A stretch of 52,773 nucleotides of DNA from an uncultured Ruminococcus sp. (GCA_947629455.1 CANRDT010000016.1:1-52773); one strand, 5' to 3'; positions 24,900 to 34,204 are shown, counted from the first letter of the stretch. Notes: generated from the letters alone by a model not told the origin. Numbers and translations: made by a program.

Positions 24900-26786
24900 A
24901 TGGAAACCAAACAATTCAAAGCCGAATCAAAAAGACTGCTGGATATGATGATAAACTCGATCTATACCCACAAGGAGATATTTCTCAGAGAGCTTATCTC
25001 AAATGCAAGCGACGCGATAGACAAGCTTTATTTCAAATCGCTGACGGATACGGGTATGGGAATAAGCAAGGACGATCTCGCCATTCTGATAGAAGTTGAC
25101 AAGGACGCGCGCACCCTTTCGGTAAGCGACAACGGTATCGGTATGGACGAGCAGGAGCTTGAAAACAATCTGGGAACGATAGCAAACAGCGGCTCGTTCA
25201 ATTTCAAGAAAGACAACGAGCTTGGCGAGGACGTGGATATTATCGGTCAGTTCGGCGTGGGATTCTACTCCACTTTTATGGTCGCAAAGGAAGTTACGGT
25301 ACTCACCAGACCTTACGGTTCGCAAAAGGCGTGGAAGTGGCAGTCAAACGGCGTGGACGGCTACACGATAGAGGAGTGTGACAAGGAGGGCTTCGGCACG
25401 CAGATAATCCTCACCCTCAAAGACAACACCGACGACGAGAGCTATGACAAGTATCTCGATCAGTATCAGCTGCAATCGCTGGTAAAGAAATATTCCGACT
25501 ATATCAGATTCCCGATAAAAATGGACGTAGAGCATACCCACTATCCCGACGACGAGAACGCCGAGCCGGAAAAGCACGTTGTAAGGGAAACGCTCAACAG
25601 TATGACGCCTATCTGGAAAAAGAACCGCAGCGAATTAAAAGACGAGGACTACAATAATTTCTACACCGAGAAGTTTATGGATTATACCCCTCCGCTTGCA
25701 CACATACACAGCCATAACGAGGGTACGGCGACTTATGACGCGCTGCTGTACATTCCGTCAAGAGCGCCTTTCGATTACTATTCCAAGGACTATGAAAAGG
25801 GCTTGCAGCTTTATTCGAGCGGCGTTATGATAATGGAGAAATGCGCCGATCTGCTCCCCGATTATTTCAGCTTTGTAAAAGGTCTGGTGGATTCGGAGGA
25901 TCTTTCGCTCAACATCTCAAGAGAGCTTTTGCAGCACGACAGACAGCTCAAACTCATCGCAAAGAATCTTGAAAAGTCTATCAAGAACGAGCTTGCGAAA
26001 ATGCTCAAAAACGACCGTGAAAAATATCTGAAATTCTACGAGATATTCGGTCTGCAATTCAAGTTCGGCATATATCAGTCCTACGGCGCGAGCAAGGATA
26101 CACTTGAAGATCTGCTGATGTTCCCGTCCTCATTTGACGGAAAGAACGTAACACTTGCGGAATACGTTTCGAGAATGAAAGAGGGTCAGGAGGATATATA
26201 CTACGCCTGCGGTGAAAGCATACCGAGGATAGAAATGCTGCCGCAGCTTGAAAGGGTAAAGGAAAAAGGCTACGAGGTGCTTTACTTCACTCAGGACGTG
26301 GACGAATTTGCAATAAAAGTTATGATGAAGTACAAGGACAAGAATTTCAAGTCCATATCAGACGGCGATCTCGATCTCGAAAGTGAAGAGGAAAAGGAGC
26401 AGAACAAGAAAGCTGCCGAGGAAAACAAGGATATGTTTGAATTTATGACTAAGGCTCTCGACGGCAAGGTCAAGGCGGTCAGACTTTCCTCAAAGCTCAA
26501 AAGCCACCCGGTATGTCTTTCGGCGGAGGGCAGCATAACCATTGAAATGGAAAAGGTGCTCGGTTCTATGCCGCAGAACGAAAACAAGGATATAAAAGCC
26601 GAAAAGACGCTTGAAATAAACGGTTCTCACCCGATATTTGAAAAGCTGAGAGAGCTTTACGGCACGGACAAGGACAAGCTGGGCGAGTATACAAAGCTGC
26701 TTTATTCGCAGGCTCTGCTTATCGAGGGGCTGAGTATCGAAGACCCTGTGGAATTTGCAAATCTGGTATGCGGATTAATGGTCTGA
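24900..26786 (+). CDS. htpG: Chaperone HtpG (Hsp90)
   Basis: 628-residue ATP-dependent cytosolic chaperone that works as a dimer. The GHKL ATPase domain has [16 protein letters not shown] (ATP-lid Asn and Asp), [16 protein letters not shown] and GQFGVGFYS. The middle domain contains NISRELLQ, carrying the catalytic Arg. A charged segment rich in Glu/Lys (about 490-520) precedes the C-terminal dimerisation domain. The start at 24900 follows AAAGGA; an upstream in-frame ATG overlaps the CIRCE region and is unlikely. The gene is monocistronic, with its own promoter, CIRCE operator and terminator. Confidence 0.96.
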   Translation: METKQFKAESKRLLDMMINSIYTHKEIFLRELISNASDAIDKLYFKSLTDTGMGISKDDLAILIEVDKDARTLSVSDNGIGMDEQELENNLGTIANSGSFNFKKDNELGEDVDIIGQFGVGFYSTFMVAKEVTVLTRPYGSQKAWKWQSNGVDGYTIEECDKEGFGTQIILTLKDNTDDESYDKYLDQYQLQSLVKKYSDYIRFPIKMDVEHTHYPDDENAEPEKHVVRETLNSMTPIWKKNRSELKDEDYNNFYTEKFMDYTPPLAHIHSHNEGTATYDALLYIPSRAPFDYYSKDYEKGLQLYSSGVMIMEKCADLLPDYFSFVKGLVDSEDLSLNISRELLQHDRQLKLIAKNLEKSIKNELAKMLKNDREKYLKFYEIFGLQFKFGIYQSYGASKDTLEDLLMFPSSFDGKNVTLAEYVSRMKEGQEDIYYACGESIPRIEMLPQLERVKEKGYEVLYFTQDVDEFAIKVMMKYKDKNFKSISDGDLDLESEEEKEQNKKAAEENKDMFEFMTKALDGKVKAVRLSSKLKSHPVCLSAEGSITIEMEKVLGSMPQNENKDIKAEKTLEINGSHPIFEKLRELYGTDKDKLGEYTKLLYSQALLIEGLSIEDPVEFANLVCGLMV

Positions 26787-26812
26787 TACAATTTATATTT
26801 AATGCAATACGC

Positions 26813-26846
26813 GCGGACGGAGGTCATCTTTCGTCCGCGTTTTTTA
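26813..26846 (+). terminator. Terminator of htpG
   Basis: CGCGGACG pairs with CGTCCGCG around a 12-base loop, followed by six T. The hairpin plus about 35 bp of its upstream flank is repeated almost exactly at 27183-27250. Confidence 0.85.
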
Positions 26847-26869
26847 TAGAGTATCTCCGCAGTTTGATT

Positions 26870-27168
26870 TCACGGTATGCAGTTGTGTAGAAAACGAAGT
26901 CGGCGTATTAAAAAGGTTTTCGGTCAAGCCTTTTCCTTAAAAAGGCTTGCAGGGTCAAGGGACAGCGTCCCTTGTCGCCGTCCGCAGACGGCGAAAGCCC
27001 CTGCCGTCTGCGTCCGCAAGGGGTGAATTTCTAAACAGTCCTGTGGACTGTTTAGAAAGAGGGGACGACCTGCAAGAAGGGCGTCCCCTAAGTCAAGGCG
27101 GCATTTCTTTTCTCCGCCGCTTGCGGTGGAGGGGAAAAGCCTTCTCCGCCAACGGCGGAGGGAAAATA
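26870..27168 (-). repeat. Hairpin-array repeat, copy R5 (short form)
   Basis: Minus orientation: tail with GATTTCACG, AAGCCTTTT/AAAAAGGCTT, CGCCGTCCGCAGACGGCG, TTTCTAAACAGTCC (27028-27058, loop TGT), GGGGACGACC/GGGCGTCCCC and CTCCGCCGC/GCGGTGGAG hairpins, then an extra CTCCGCC/GGCGGAG palindrome. It is bracketed by two nearly identical copies of the htpG terminator region. Confidence 0.85.
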
Positions 27169-27213
27169 ACCAAAAAGTACGATTTGATACAATTTAAATT
27201 TATATGCAATACG

Positions 27214-27247
27214 CGCGGACGGGGGTCATCTTTCGTCCGCGTTTTTT
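27214..27247 (+). terminator. Duplicate of the htpG terminator
   Basis: Same hairpin and T-run as 26813-26846 with one loop change, preceded by the same GATACAATTT and GCAATACG flank. It lies after array R5 and upstream of the surface-protein gene, where no coding sequence ends. A duplication is the simplest explanation. Confidence 0.8.
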
Positions 27248-27477
27248 ATTTATATGGAAAAGACAGCCGCAAATTTTACATTTTATTTACACCCTGCGGT
27301 AAAAGTATATAAAAAAATACGAAATTATGCAAAAATATTTAAATAGGTTTCAAAAAGCGATATTTAAATTAATTTTCTGGTATACAAAAGGTTCACATTG
27401 TGATATTCTAATAACAGACCGAGCAAAGGGCTCGGAAAAGAACGGTTATTTAAAATAATCAATAGGAGGAATCATTT

Positions 27478-28308
27478 ATGAAAATCAAAAAGTTACTTAT
27501 CGGAATGACAGCGGCGGCAATGGCTGCTACATGCCTCTCAATGAGCGCATCGGCAACAAAACTTCAGGACGTTCTCGATCCCAGTTCTGAAGACTACTAC
27601 AAAGTAGGCGGCGCAGGTTTCTACATGGGACGCGGTTGGGTATGGAATCAGAGCGACTGGGTAACCATTGCAGAAGACGGTATGTTTGAAGTTGACTATG
27701 ACATCAGTTCCGTTCTCGCTATGAGCTCACAGAACACTCTGGGCAGCTTCGGTATTATGATCAACGGATTCCCTGCCGACAACTACCCCTACACCATTGA
27801 CGTTCAGGAAGCATCTTTCACACCTACAGACGGCGATCCTATCGAGTTTACTTCCCTGCTCGGCGTTCAGGATATTGAAGAATCGGCAGAGGGCGGCATA
27901 AGATTCGTTCTCAGAATTGATGATGAAGTAGACGCGACTACAGGCGAAGTAAAGACCGCTGCTTGCCCCGAACTTGCCGGATATGAAAGCTGGATAGGCG
28001 AACTGGACGATGCCGGAGCTATCACTGCTCCCGGTGACTTCCCGGGCGGAAAGCTGCACTTCAAGATCGACCTGACACCCGAAGAAACTGCTGATACCGA
28101 GGAACCCACACCCGAGCCCGAAACTCCCGACAGCGAAGAGCCCGCTCCCGAGACTCCCGACAGCACCGAGCCGGAATCTCAGGCTCCCTCCGATTCAACG
28201 GCTGCACAGACTCCTTCGGCTAACCCCGAGTCCGGTGCAAGCGCAGGTATCGCACTTGCAGGCATAGCTGTTGCAGCGGCGGCTCTGGCAGTATCCAAGA
28301 GAAAATAA
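27478..28308 (+). CDS. Secreted, C-terminally anchored protein next to beta-glucan genes
   Basis: 276 residues; no family recognised. A signal peptide (1-26, ending SASA) leads to an aromatic, Gly-rich, beta-strand-like domain (about 35-200) with GRGWVWNQSDW, which resembles a carbohydrate-binding beta-sandwich only in general character. A Pro/Glu/Thr/Ser linker (about 202-245) and a tail NPESGA, hydrophobic stretch and KRK follow, like an NPxTG-type wall-anchor signal. AGGAGG lies upstream. The leader holds a CCGAGC/GCTCGG hairpin (about 27419-27435) and a possible extended -10 near 27401. The solute-binding protein gene starts 22 bp after the stop, so they are probably cotranscribed and may capture the same glucan. 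Confidence 0.7.
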   Translation: MKIKKLLIGMTAAAMAATCLSMSASATKLQDVLDPSSEDYYKVGGAGFYMGRGWVWNQSDWVTIAEDGMFEVDYDISSVLAMSSQNTLGSFGIMINGFPADNYPYTIDVQEASFTPTDGDPIEFTSLLGVQDIEESAEGGIRFVLRIDDEVDATTGEVKTAACPELAGYESWIGELDDAGAITAPGDFPGGKLHFKIDLTPEETADTEEPTPEPETPDSEEPAPETPDSTEPESQAPSDSTAAQTPSANPESGASAGIALAGIAVAAAALAVSKRK

Positions 28309-28330
28309 GTAATTAAGCGAGGTATCCGAA

Positions 28331-29752
28331 ATGAAAAAACTTAAAAGAGCGGCTGCCTGCGCGGCGGCGCTGATGATGGCTATCGGCGTTTCCTCCTGCG
28401 GAAAATCCGGCAAGGACGACAGCTCGTCAATGCCCGAGAAAAAGCTTGAAGAAAGTCAGCAGGAGATCGTTCAGCGTCTTGCCGACAGCATTACAAACCC
28501 GAGAGAGCTTACAAACAGCACGATAGAGTGGATGTCTTTCTACGACATCAACCCTACCGCCTCCGAGGATAAGGAGATCGGCGTAGACCTGGCTATCTTC
28601 CAGACAAAGTATAACGGAAAGATCACCTACAGATCGACCACCTGGGAAACCAAGTTCCAGGACATCGCAGCTGCGGTAATGACGAACGATTCTCCCGACT
28701 TTATCGGCGCGGACGATATGGATATATTCCCGATAGGCGCGATCAAACAGATGATCGAACCGCTCGACGATTACATCAACTTTGACGATCCCCTCTGGGC
28801 GGACGTTAAAGAGGCGAACGAGCAGTTTGTTTACAAGGGCAAGCACTACGTTGCGGTATCCCGTATCGACCCGGCTTACATCTTCGTATACAACAAAAAG
28901 ACTATAGAGGACAACTCCATGGAGGATCCTGCCAAAATGTACGCTAACGGCGAGTGGAACTGGGATACTTTCGCGGATATGTGTACCGAATTTACCGACG
29001 CGGAGCAGGATAAATACGCTCTTGACGGTTGGTACTACGATCTTGCGCTCAACCAGTCCTCCGGCAAGCCGATAGTAGGTATGGACGGCGGTGAGATCAA
29101 GAACTACATATCCTCCGCCGAGCTTGAAAAGGCTCAGACGTTTATGTACGATCTCCAGAAAAACGGCGTTGTATATCCCAAGCACGAGCATGACTGGAAG
29201 ATCAGAGACGACGTAAACGGCGGCGGTATGGCGTCGGGACTTACGCTGTTCTATCCTATCGGTCTGTGGGCTCTCGAGGACGCTCCCTCCGTTACCAAGC
29301 CGTTCGGCGATCTTTCAAGCGGTGAGGTAATGTTCGTTCCCGTTCCCTGCGCTGCCGACAGCGACGCTATGTACGCTCCTTCAAGAGTACACGGCTTTGC
29401 GATCTGCAAGGATTCAAAGAACCCCGAAGGCGTTGCGGCGTGGATGGACTGCACGAGATATGCGGAGACTGACGAACCGGCTCACAACGTAACGATCGAA
29501 CAGTATCAGAAAGACTACGGCTGGACGGACGAAATGCTCGAAATGCGCGAGGAAGTATACAGACTTGCGGCGGAGCACCCTGTATTTGAATTCAGCCAAG
29601 GCGTTTCCACAGACCTCAAGAGCGTTGCGGAGAATGCCGTAAAGGCGACGATGCACCCGTCCGATCCTCAGACCTGGTCGCAGGTAGTTCAGGCAAATCA
29701 GCCGGTCATCGACTTCGCTATCGAAGAGGCTCAGAAGAATATAGATTCCTGA
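28331..29752 (+). CDS. ABC transporter solute-binding lipoprotein (family 1, sugar type)
   Basis: 473 residues. The signal peptide ends in a lipobox with the lipid-carrying Cys23 (GVSSC), so it sits on the outer face of the membrane. The mature part has the layout of family 1 extracellular solute-binding proteins: KFQDIAAAVMTNDSPDFI near the N-terminus, EPLDDYI, a GEWNWDTFADM segment and a HGFAICKDSKNPE region. These bind oligosaccharides for ABC importers. No permease or ATPase gene lies in the window, so the partner components must be elsewhere. Its start is 22 bp after the upstream surface-protein stop. The glucanase genes downstream suggest a beta-glucan oligosaccharide as ligand (inference). 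Confidence 0.87.
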   Translation: MKKLKRAAACAAALMMAIGVSSCGKSGKDDSSSMPEKKLEESQQEIVQRLADSITNPRELTNSTIEWMSFYDINPTASEDKEIGVDLAIFQTKYNGKITYRSTTWETKFQDIAAAVMTNDSPDFIGADDMDIFPIGAIKQMIEPLDDYINFDDPLWADVKEANEQFVYKGKHYVAVSRIDPAYIFVYNKKTIEDNSMEDPAKMYANGEWNWDTFADMCTEFTDAEQDKYALDGWYYDLALNQSSGKPIVGMDGGEIKNYISSAELEKAQTFMYDLQKNGVVYPKHEHDWKIRDDVNGGGMASGLTLFYPIGLWALEDAPSVTKPFGDLSSGEVMFVPVPCAADSDAMYAPSRVHGFAICKDSKNPEGVAAWMDCTRYAETDEPAHNVTIEQYQKDYGWTDEMLEMREEVYRLAAEHPVFEFSQGVSTDLKSVAENAVKATMHPSDPQTWSQVVQANQPVIDFAIEEAQKNIDS

Positions 29753-29823
29753 GCTTCACAATAAGAATTGCATTTAGAGATGTGATTTTTCCCATCTTAA
29801 ATAACCTTCTTATTCAAGAGAAA

Positions 29824-29856
29824 GCGGCGTGTGCAGCTATGCAGCGCCGTTTTCTG
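29824..29856 (+). terminator. Possible terminator after the solute-binding protein gene
   Basis: GGCG..TGCA pairs with TGCA..CGCC around a short loop, followed by GTTTTC. The T-run is short, so this is a weak call. Confidence 0.4.
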
Positions 29857-29891
29857 CAAATAAGAACTTGTTCTGAAAAAATAGCCCGAGC

Positions 29892-29965
29892 GGGGTATTG
29901 CAATCAGGAGCGATCCGTTGTATAATATTACACAAGAGCAAAGTCCTCCGCCCATTGCAATACCC
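29892..29965 (+). promoter_or_regulatory. Promoter of the AraC-type regulator with flanking inverted repeat
   Basis: -35 TTGCAA (29898-29903) and -10 TATAAT (29921-29926), 17 bp apart. A 12-bp perfect inverted repeat flanks it: GGGTATTGCAAT (29893-29904) covers the -35 box and ATTGCAATACCC (29954-29965) lies at about +21 to +32. This layout suits autoregulation by a dimeric factor, plausibly the AraC protein encoded just downstream. Confidence 0.65.
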
Positions 29966-30000
29966 TCGCAGCACGCGGCTGAAAACAGGGGTGAGAAGTT

Positions 30001-30795
30001 ATGAGCATAAACAAAGAGCTTTCCGACAGAGTGCAGTTCCAGAGCGAAAATAATATCAGACACCTGCCTTTTTCGCAGGAAATGCAGTTTTATTCCGCAG
30101 TGAGAAACGGCGATATAAATAAAGTACGGGAACTGTTTACTCCGCTTGCTCAGGAGGGCTACGGAGTTATCAGCAGCGATCCCATACAGAATATAAAATA
30201 TCATCTGGTGATAACCATAGCTATGCTGACGCGTTTTTGTATCGAAGGAGGACTGCCTGCCGAGACCGCCTACACCATAAGCGATATATACATCAACCGT
30301 ATGGACAACTGTGCGGACGAACGGCAGCTTGCGCAGATACATCAGGAGGTCGTTTTCGACTTTACCAAGAGAATGCAGCTGATAAGCTCGGGCGACGCGT
30401 ATTCAAAGCACGTTGTAAGGTGCATAGATATTATCTACGAAAACATCTACAGCGGCGTGACCGTTTCAATGATCGCGCAAAAGCTCGGTCTGACACCGCA
30501 GTACATCTCCAAGATATTCAAAAAGGAAGTCGGCATAACGATCTTTGAGTTTATTATGTCGCGCCGCATACAGGCGGCTGAGAATATGCTCAAATTCTCC
30601 GAGTACAGTTCTGTCGAGATCGCAAATTATATGAATTTCAGCTCGCACAGCCATTTCATCTCGGTATTCCGCAAATACACGGGTATGACCCCCAAGCAGT
30701 ACCGCGATAAATATTTCCGCACCAACTATTCCCCTACAGACGGTGCGGAGAAAGCTTTACCCACCCCCGACGATTTAAGAACAGAGGGAGAATAA
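30001..30795 (+). CDS. AraC family transcriptional regulator
   Basis: 264 residues. The N-terminal half (about 1-150) is helical and has no recognised sugar-binding cupin. It resembles the middle domain of YesN/YtdP-like regulators (inference). The C-terminal AraC DNA-binding domain (about 160-245) has two HTH motifs, with [20 protein letters not shown] and the family signature [26 protein letters not shown] precedes the ATG. It sits between the solute-binding protein and two glucanase genes, so it probably controls the beta-glucan genes. Confidence 0.87.
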   Translation: MSINKELSDRVQFQSENNIRHLPFSQEMQFYSAVRNGDINKVRELFTPLAQEGYGVISSDPIQNIKYHLVITIAMLTRFCIEGGLPAETAYTISDIYINRMDNCADERQLAQIHQEVVFDFTKRMQLISSGDAYSKHVVRCIDIIYENIYSGVTVSMIAQKLGLTPQYISKIFKKEVGITIFEFIMSRRIQAAENMLKFSEYSSVEIANYMNFSSHSHFISVFRKYTGMTPKQYRDKYFRTNYSPTDGAEKALPTPDDLRTEGE

Positions 30796-30839
30796 GCGCT
30801 CCCCTGCCAAAAACTGACTTTAACGAAAGGAACACTGTT

Positions 30840-31622
30840 ATGAGAAAATATTTACTGATACTCTTAGCGGCGGCGACCGCTCTGTGCGCCGTATCCTGCG
30901 GCAAGGACGACAGTTCGTCCGACGGCGCGGCGCAGTCCGGAAAAGAACAGACCTCTCAGTCCGAAAACGGCGGCGAAGAGTCCCCCTATACTCTTGAAGC
31001 CGATTTTTCAAAGGGCGCAAGCGACAAATTTTCCTGCTCCGACGGCTGGTCGAACGGCAATATGTTCAACTGCACCTGGACAAAGGACAGCTGCACCTTT
31101 GAGGACGGACTTCTCAACCTCACTATAAACAAAAATATCCTCGATCAGTACACTGCCGGCGAATACCGCTCCAACGACTTCTATCACTACGGTCTTTATG
31201 AAGTATCCATGAAGCCTATCAAAAATAACGGCGTGGTATCTTCAATGTTCACCTACACGGGTCCCAGCGACAGCAATCCGTGGGACGAAATAGATATTGA
31301 ATTTCTCGGCAAGGATACCACCAAGGTACAGTTCAACTACTACACGGACGGTCAGGGCGGTCACGAGTATCTCTGTGATCTCGGATTCGACGCGGCTGAG
31401 GATTTCCACACCTACGGTTTCCGCTGGGAAAAGGACAAGATCACCTGGTATGTTGACGGCAAGGAAGTCTATTCGGCGACCGAAAATCTCCCCTCCACTC
31501 CCGGCAAGCTTATGATGAACGCCTGGAACGGACTGGGTGTTGACGCGTGGCTGCTCCCCTATGACGGCACTGTGCCGCTTACCGCTCAGTATCAGTGGGT
31601 AAGATTTACCGCTGAGGAATAA
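30840..31622 (+). CDS. GH16 beta-glucanase (licheninase-like), lipoprotein
   Basis: 260 residues. The signal peptide ends at lipobox Cys20, followed by a Ser/Glu-rich linker (about 21-48) that spaces the catalytic domain from the membrane. The GH16 jelly roll starts near 50. The active-site motif is DEIDIEF at 149-155, with Glu150 as nucleophile and Glu154 as acid/base. The preceding GLYEVSMKP and YHYGLY fit beta-1,3-1,4-glucanase. It probably trims glucan on the cell surface. The start has AAAGGAAC upstream. It lies 44 bp after the AraC gene with no promoter seen between, so one operon is likely. Confidence 0.9.
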   Translation: MRKYLLILLAAATALCAVSCGKDDSSSDGAAQSGKEQTSQSENGGEESPYTLEADFSKGASDKFSCSDGWSNGNMFNCTWTKDSCTFEDGLLNLTINKNILDQYTAGEYRSNDFYHYGLYEVSMKPIKNNGVVSSMFTYTGPSDSNPWDEIDIEFLGKDTTKVQFNYYTDGQGGHEYLCDLGFDAAEDFHTYGFRWEKDKITWYVDGKEVYSATENLPSTPGKLMMNAWNGLGVDAWLLPYDGTVPLTAQYQWVRFTAEE

Positions 31623-31645
31623 AATTATTTTTAGGAGGTTTCCCA

Positions 31646-32590
31646 ATGAAAGAATTCAAAGGCTATAAAAAGGGCGTAAATCTTGGCGGCTGGCTCTCGC
31701 AGTCGGACTATGCCGCACAACATCTCGCGACGTTCATTACGGAAGAGGATATAAGCCGCATTGCCTCGTGGGGGGTAGATCACGTCCGTCTGCCCGTTGA
31801 CTACAACGTTTTTGAGGAGAAGAACGGACAGTCTGCTCCGGGGTACGGCTACATAGAAAAGACTATTGAATGGTGCAAAAAATACGGACTTAATATGGTG
31901 CTCGATCTTCACAAGACGTTCGGATTTTCCTTTGACGATCAGGAGAGCGAAAGCGGTTTCTTTGAGAGCAAGACTCTTCAGGAGCAGTTTTACGCGCTCT
32001 GGGAGGAATTTGCAAAACGTTACGGCAGCTGCGGCAACGTTGCGTTTGAGCTGCTCAACGAAGTGACCGACAAGAAGTTCTGCGCCGTCTGGAACGGTAT
32101 CATCAGGGAATGTATCTCGCGCATAAGGAAGTACGCTCCCGACAGGATAATACTTGTCGGCGGCTACTGGCAGAACAGTCCCGACGCAGTACCCGATCTC
32201 GACGCGCCCTATGACGACAAAGTGGTGTACAATTGCCATTGTTATGCTCCGCTTGAATTTACTCATCAGGGCGGAGAATGGGTAAAGGAGCTTGATCCGT
32301 CCGTTCGTCTGAGTTTTGACGAGTGCGGCATTACGGCGGAGCTTTTCAGGAATATTTTCAAAAACGCCTGTGCCGCCGCAGAGAAGAACGATACCTGTCT
32401 GTACTGCGGAGAGTACGGCGTTATCGACCGCGCACAGCCGCAGGACATACTCAAATGGTACAAGACGATCAATTCGGTATTTGAGGAGCTTGGCATCAGC
32501 CGCTGCGCGTGGAATTACAAGGAAAAGGATTTCGGTCTGAGCGACAAGCGCATGGAGGACACCATACCGGAGCTTGCGAAGTATTTATAA
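31646..32590 (+). CDS. GH5 family glycoside hydrolase, cytosolic
   Basis: 314 residues, no signal peptide. A TIM barrel of GH5 type opens KGVNLGGWLSQ. The acid/base Glu139 is in FELLNEV and the nucleophile Glu256 in YCGEYGV, with NCHCYAP between. Related enzymes are exo-1,3-glucanases and beta-glucosidases that act on short imported glucans. AGGAGG is present upstream and the gene starts 23 bp after the GH16 gene. A surface GH16, an importer lipoprotein and a cytosolic GH5 form a logical uptake route for mixed-linkage or beta-1,3-glucan. Confidence 0.9.
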   Translation: MKEFKGYKKGVNLGGWLSQSDYAAQHLATFITEEDISRIASWGVDHVRLPVDYNVFEEKNGQSAPGYGYIEKTIEWCKKYGLNMVLDLHKTFGFSFDDQESESGFFESKTLQEQFYALWEEFAKRYGSCGNVAFELLNEVTDKKFCAVWNGIIRECISRIRKYAPDRIILVGGYWQNSPDAVPDLDAPYDDKVVYNCHCYAPLEFTHQGGEWVKELDPSVRLSFDECGITAELFRNIFKNACAAAEKNDTCLYCGEYGVIDRAQPQDILKWYKTINSVFEELGISRCAWNYKEKDFGLSDKRMEDTIPELAKYL

Positions 32591-32615
32591 GCGCGATAGT
32601 TAACAGCAAAATTTA

Positions 32616-32645
32616 TCCCCTCTGCCGTTGGCGGAGGGGATTTTT
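32616..32645 (+). terminator. Terminator of the beta-glucan operon
   Basis: TCCCCTCTGCC pairs with GGCGGAGGGGA around GTT (one wobble), followed by five T. It lies 26 bp after the GH5 stop. Confidence 0.85.
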
Positions 32646-32693
32646 GTTTGTATTTAGTAGTATTTCCCTTCGTGGAAAACAGAATTTGGTATA

Positions 32694-32975
32694 TGCCGCC
32701 GCCATAAATGGCGGCTGTAACAAATGCCTATTATAGTAGAGAAAGCGCTCTCTTGCAAGCGCTTTCCCTCTTTCTAAACAGTCCACCGGACTGTTTAGAA
32801 ATTCACCCTTTTCAGAGCGCCTCCGTATGGGGTGTTTCGTCGCCTGCGGGCGACGACAAGGGACGCTGTCCCTTGACCCTGCCAGCCTTTTTAAGGAAAA
32901 GGCTGGTGCGAAAACCTTTTTGATTTGCCGACTTCATTTCCTCCATACTGCGCAGCGTGAAATCACGGATTGAGC
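32694..32975 (+). repeat. Hairpin-array repeat, copy R6 (short form)
   Basis: Plus orientation: GCCGCC/GGCGGC, GAAAGCGCT/AGCGCTTTC, TTTCTAAACAGTCC (32771-32801), TCGTCGCC/GGGCGACGA, CAGCCTTTT/AAGGCTG hairpins and the GTGAAATCA tail. The third hairpin replaces the CGCCGTC/GACGGCG stem of R3b, R4, R5 and R8 with a different complementary pair. It lies between the GH5 terminator and a minus-strand gene. Confidence 0.85.
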
Positions 32976-32982
32976 AAAAAAC

Positions 32983-33540
32983 CTACTTTTCCCTCTCCTC
33001 TTTCCCGAAAATGTACCACTCGCCCTCTAACTCCGACTGCTCGAAATAGTCCTGCGGAAAATAGGAATACCTGTCGCGGCAAGCCTCGGGAAAATAACTG
33101 TAGCCGACGTTTATGTCAATGTAAAACCTGATCTCCTTTTCGTCCGTGCCCGTGTAAGCAGCCGCCGATATGGAACGCACGCCGCACTTGTCCGCCAAAA
33201 CGTCAAGATGACCGTTGAACTCCTCCGCGTTCTCTAACCCTGCGTCAGTCGGAAGATAAAAGCTGTCTATCCCTGCTTTTCCGCCCTTTCCTATCTTCGT
33301 CACAAACTCCTCGGGAAAGACGGAATCCTCATTCTGAAGATAATCGTTGACATATTCAAAACTTTCTCTATACTTGTCAAACCGCGAACGCATAACGCCG
33401 TCAGAATGGCGGAATACCTCATATCCCATACCGATAACGAAAACCGCCGCCAGCGCTAATATCACCCAGAACTTCACACTGCGCTTTTTTGAGGACTTTC
33501 CGATCGGCGGCGCGCTCTCCCGAGCTGTTTCCTCACTCAT
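32983..33540 (-). CDS. Hypothetical protein, single membrane anchor
   Basis: 185 residues; no family recognised. A Ser/Lys-rich cytoplasmic N-terminus, one membrane helix at about 23-43 and an extracytoplasmic domain rich in Asp, Glu and Tyr (IDINVGYSYFPEACRDRYSYF). GGAGG lies nine bases before the ATG. The start overlaps the trmB stop by eight bases, so translation is coupled to trmB. Nothing indicates its function. Confidence 0.6.
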   Translation of the reverse strand: MSEETARESAPPIGKSSKKRSVKFWVILALAAVFVIGMGYEVFRHSDGVMRSRFDKYRESFEYVNDYLQNEDSVFPEEFVTKIGKGGKAGIDSFYLPTDAGLENAEEFNGHLDVLADKCGVRSISAAAYTGTDEKEIRFYIDINVGYSYFPEACRDRYSYFPQDYFEQSELEGEWYIFGKEEREK

Positions 33541-34204
33541 TCAAAAACGCCTCCAGTCTGTATATCGGCAGCCCCCGAGAGGAAAATTTTTCCTCATATT
33601 CGGTGACTATATTCCCCTCAAAGTCGGAGGAATGAAGATCGAGCGAAATGTTTTTAAGCATCCAGCCGTTTTGGGAAAACTCCTCCAGCGAAAATTCAAA
33701 GAAACTGCGGTTGTCCGTTTTCTGATGCACTTCTCCGCCGCTGACGAGCAGTTTTTTATAAATTTCCAAAAAATTGCGGTGAGTGAGCCTGTGCGACGCA
33801 TAGCTGTTTTTCGGATACGGACAGCTGAAATTCAGATAGATAAGCTCCACCGAACGGGGAGGGATATAGCAGTCAAGGTATTCCGCGCCGCCCCTCAGAA
33901 AGATGATGTTTGGTATTTTTCGCTCTATAGCTTTCTCGGCTGCCTCGACTATCACATTCGCCGATTTTTCCACCGCGATAAAATTCACATTCGGCTCTCT
34001 TGCGGCGATCTCGCAGGCAAATTGCCCCTTGCCGCAGCCTATTTCAAGCCTGAGCGGATTTTTGTTTTTGAAAAGCTCCTTTATATCGAGGATATTTTCA
34101 TCGTCCTTGATACTGAAATTGCGGTCCTCGCGCTCCATATATATTATCCTGCCGCCGCACGCGGCAAGCCGTTCTTCCAGACGTTTTTTGCGTCTCATTC
34201 TCAT
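33533..34204 (-). CDS. trmB: tRNA (guanine-N7-)-methyltransferase
   Basis: 223 residues. It methylates G46 of tRNA with SAM. The methyltransferase motif I is LEIGCGKGQFA (about 53-63), then FIAVEKS, and the family segment LIYLNFSCPYPKNSYASHRLT (121-141 region). Typical TrmB proteins have an Asp where Cys128 stands (FSDPWPK against FSCPYPK), and that Asp is held to be catalytic, so activity may differ or this belongs to a divergent clade. AGGTGA lies upstream of the ATG. It is followed by an overlapping membrane-protein gene. Confidence 0.85.
   Translation of the reverse strand: MRMRRKKRLEERLAACGGRIIYMEREDRNFSIKDDENILDIKELFKNKNPLRLEIGCGKGQFACEIAAREPNVNFIAVEKSANVIVEAAEKAIERKIPNIIFLRGGAEYLDCYIPPRSVELIYLNFSCPYPKNSYASHRLTHRNFLEIYKKLLVSGGEVHQKTDNRSFFEFSLEEFSQNGWMLKNISLDLHSSDFEGNIVTEYEEKFSSRGLPIYRLEAFLNE

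Noticed and set aside
32708-32923. A 71-codon open frame starting MAAVTNA in array R6, with a like-length similar frame in R4 and related ones in R3a/b
   Set aside because: The frames follow the shared repeat sequence, have no ribosome binding site, and fall apart in other copies. Hairpin structure explains the similarity better than coding.
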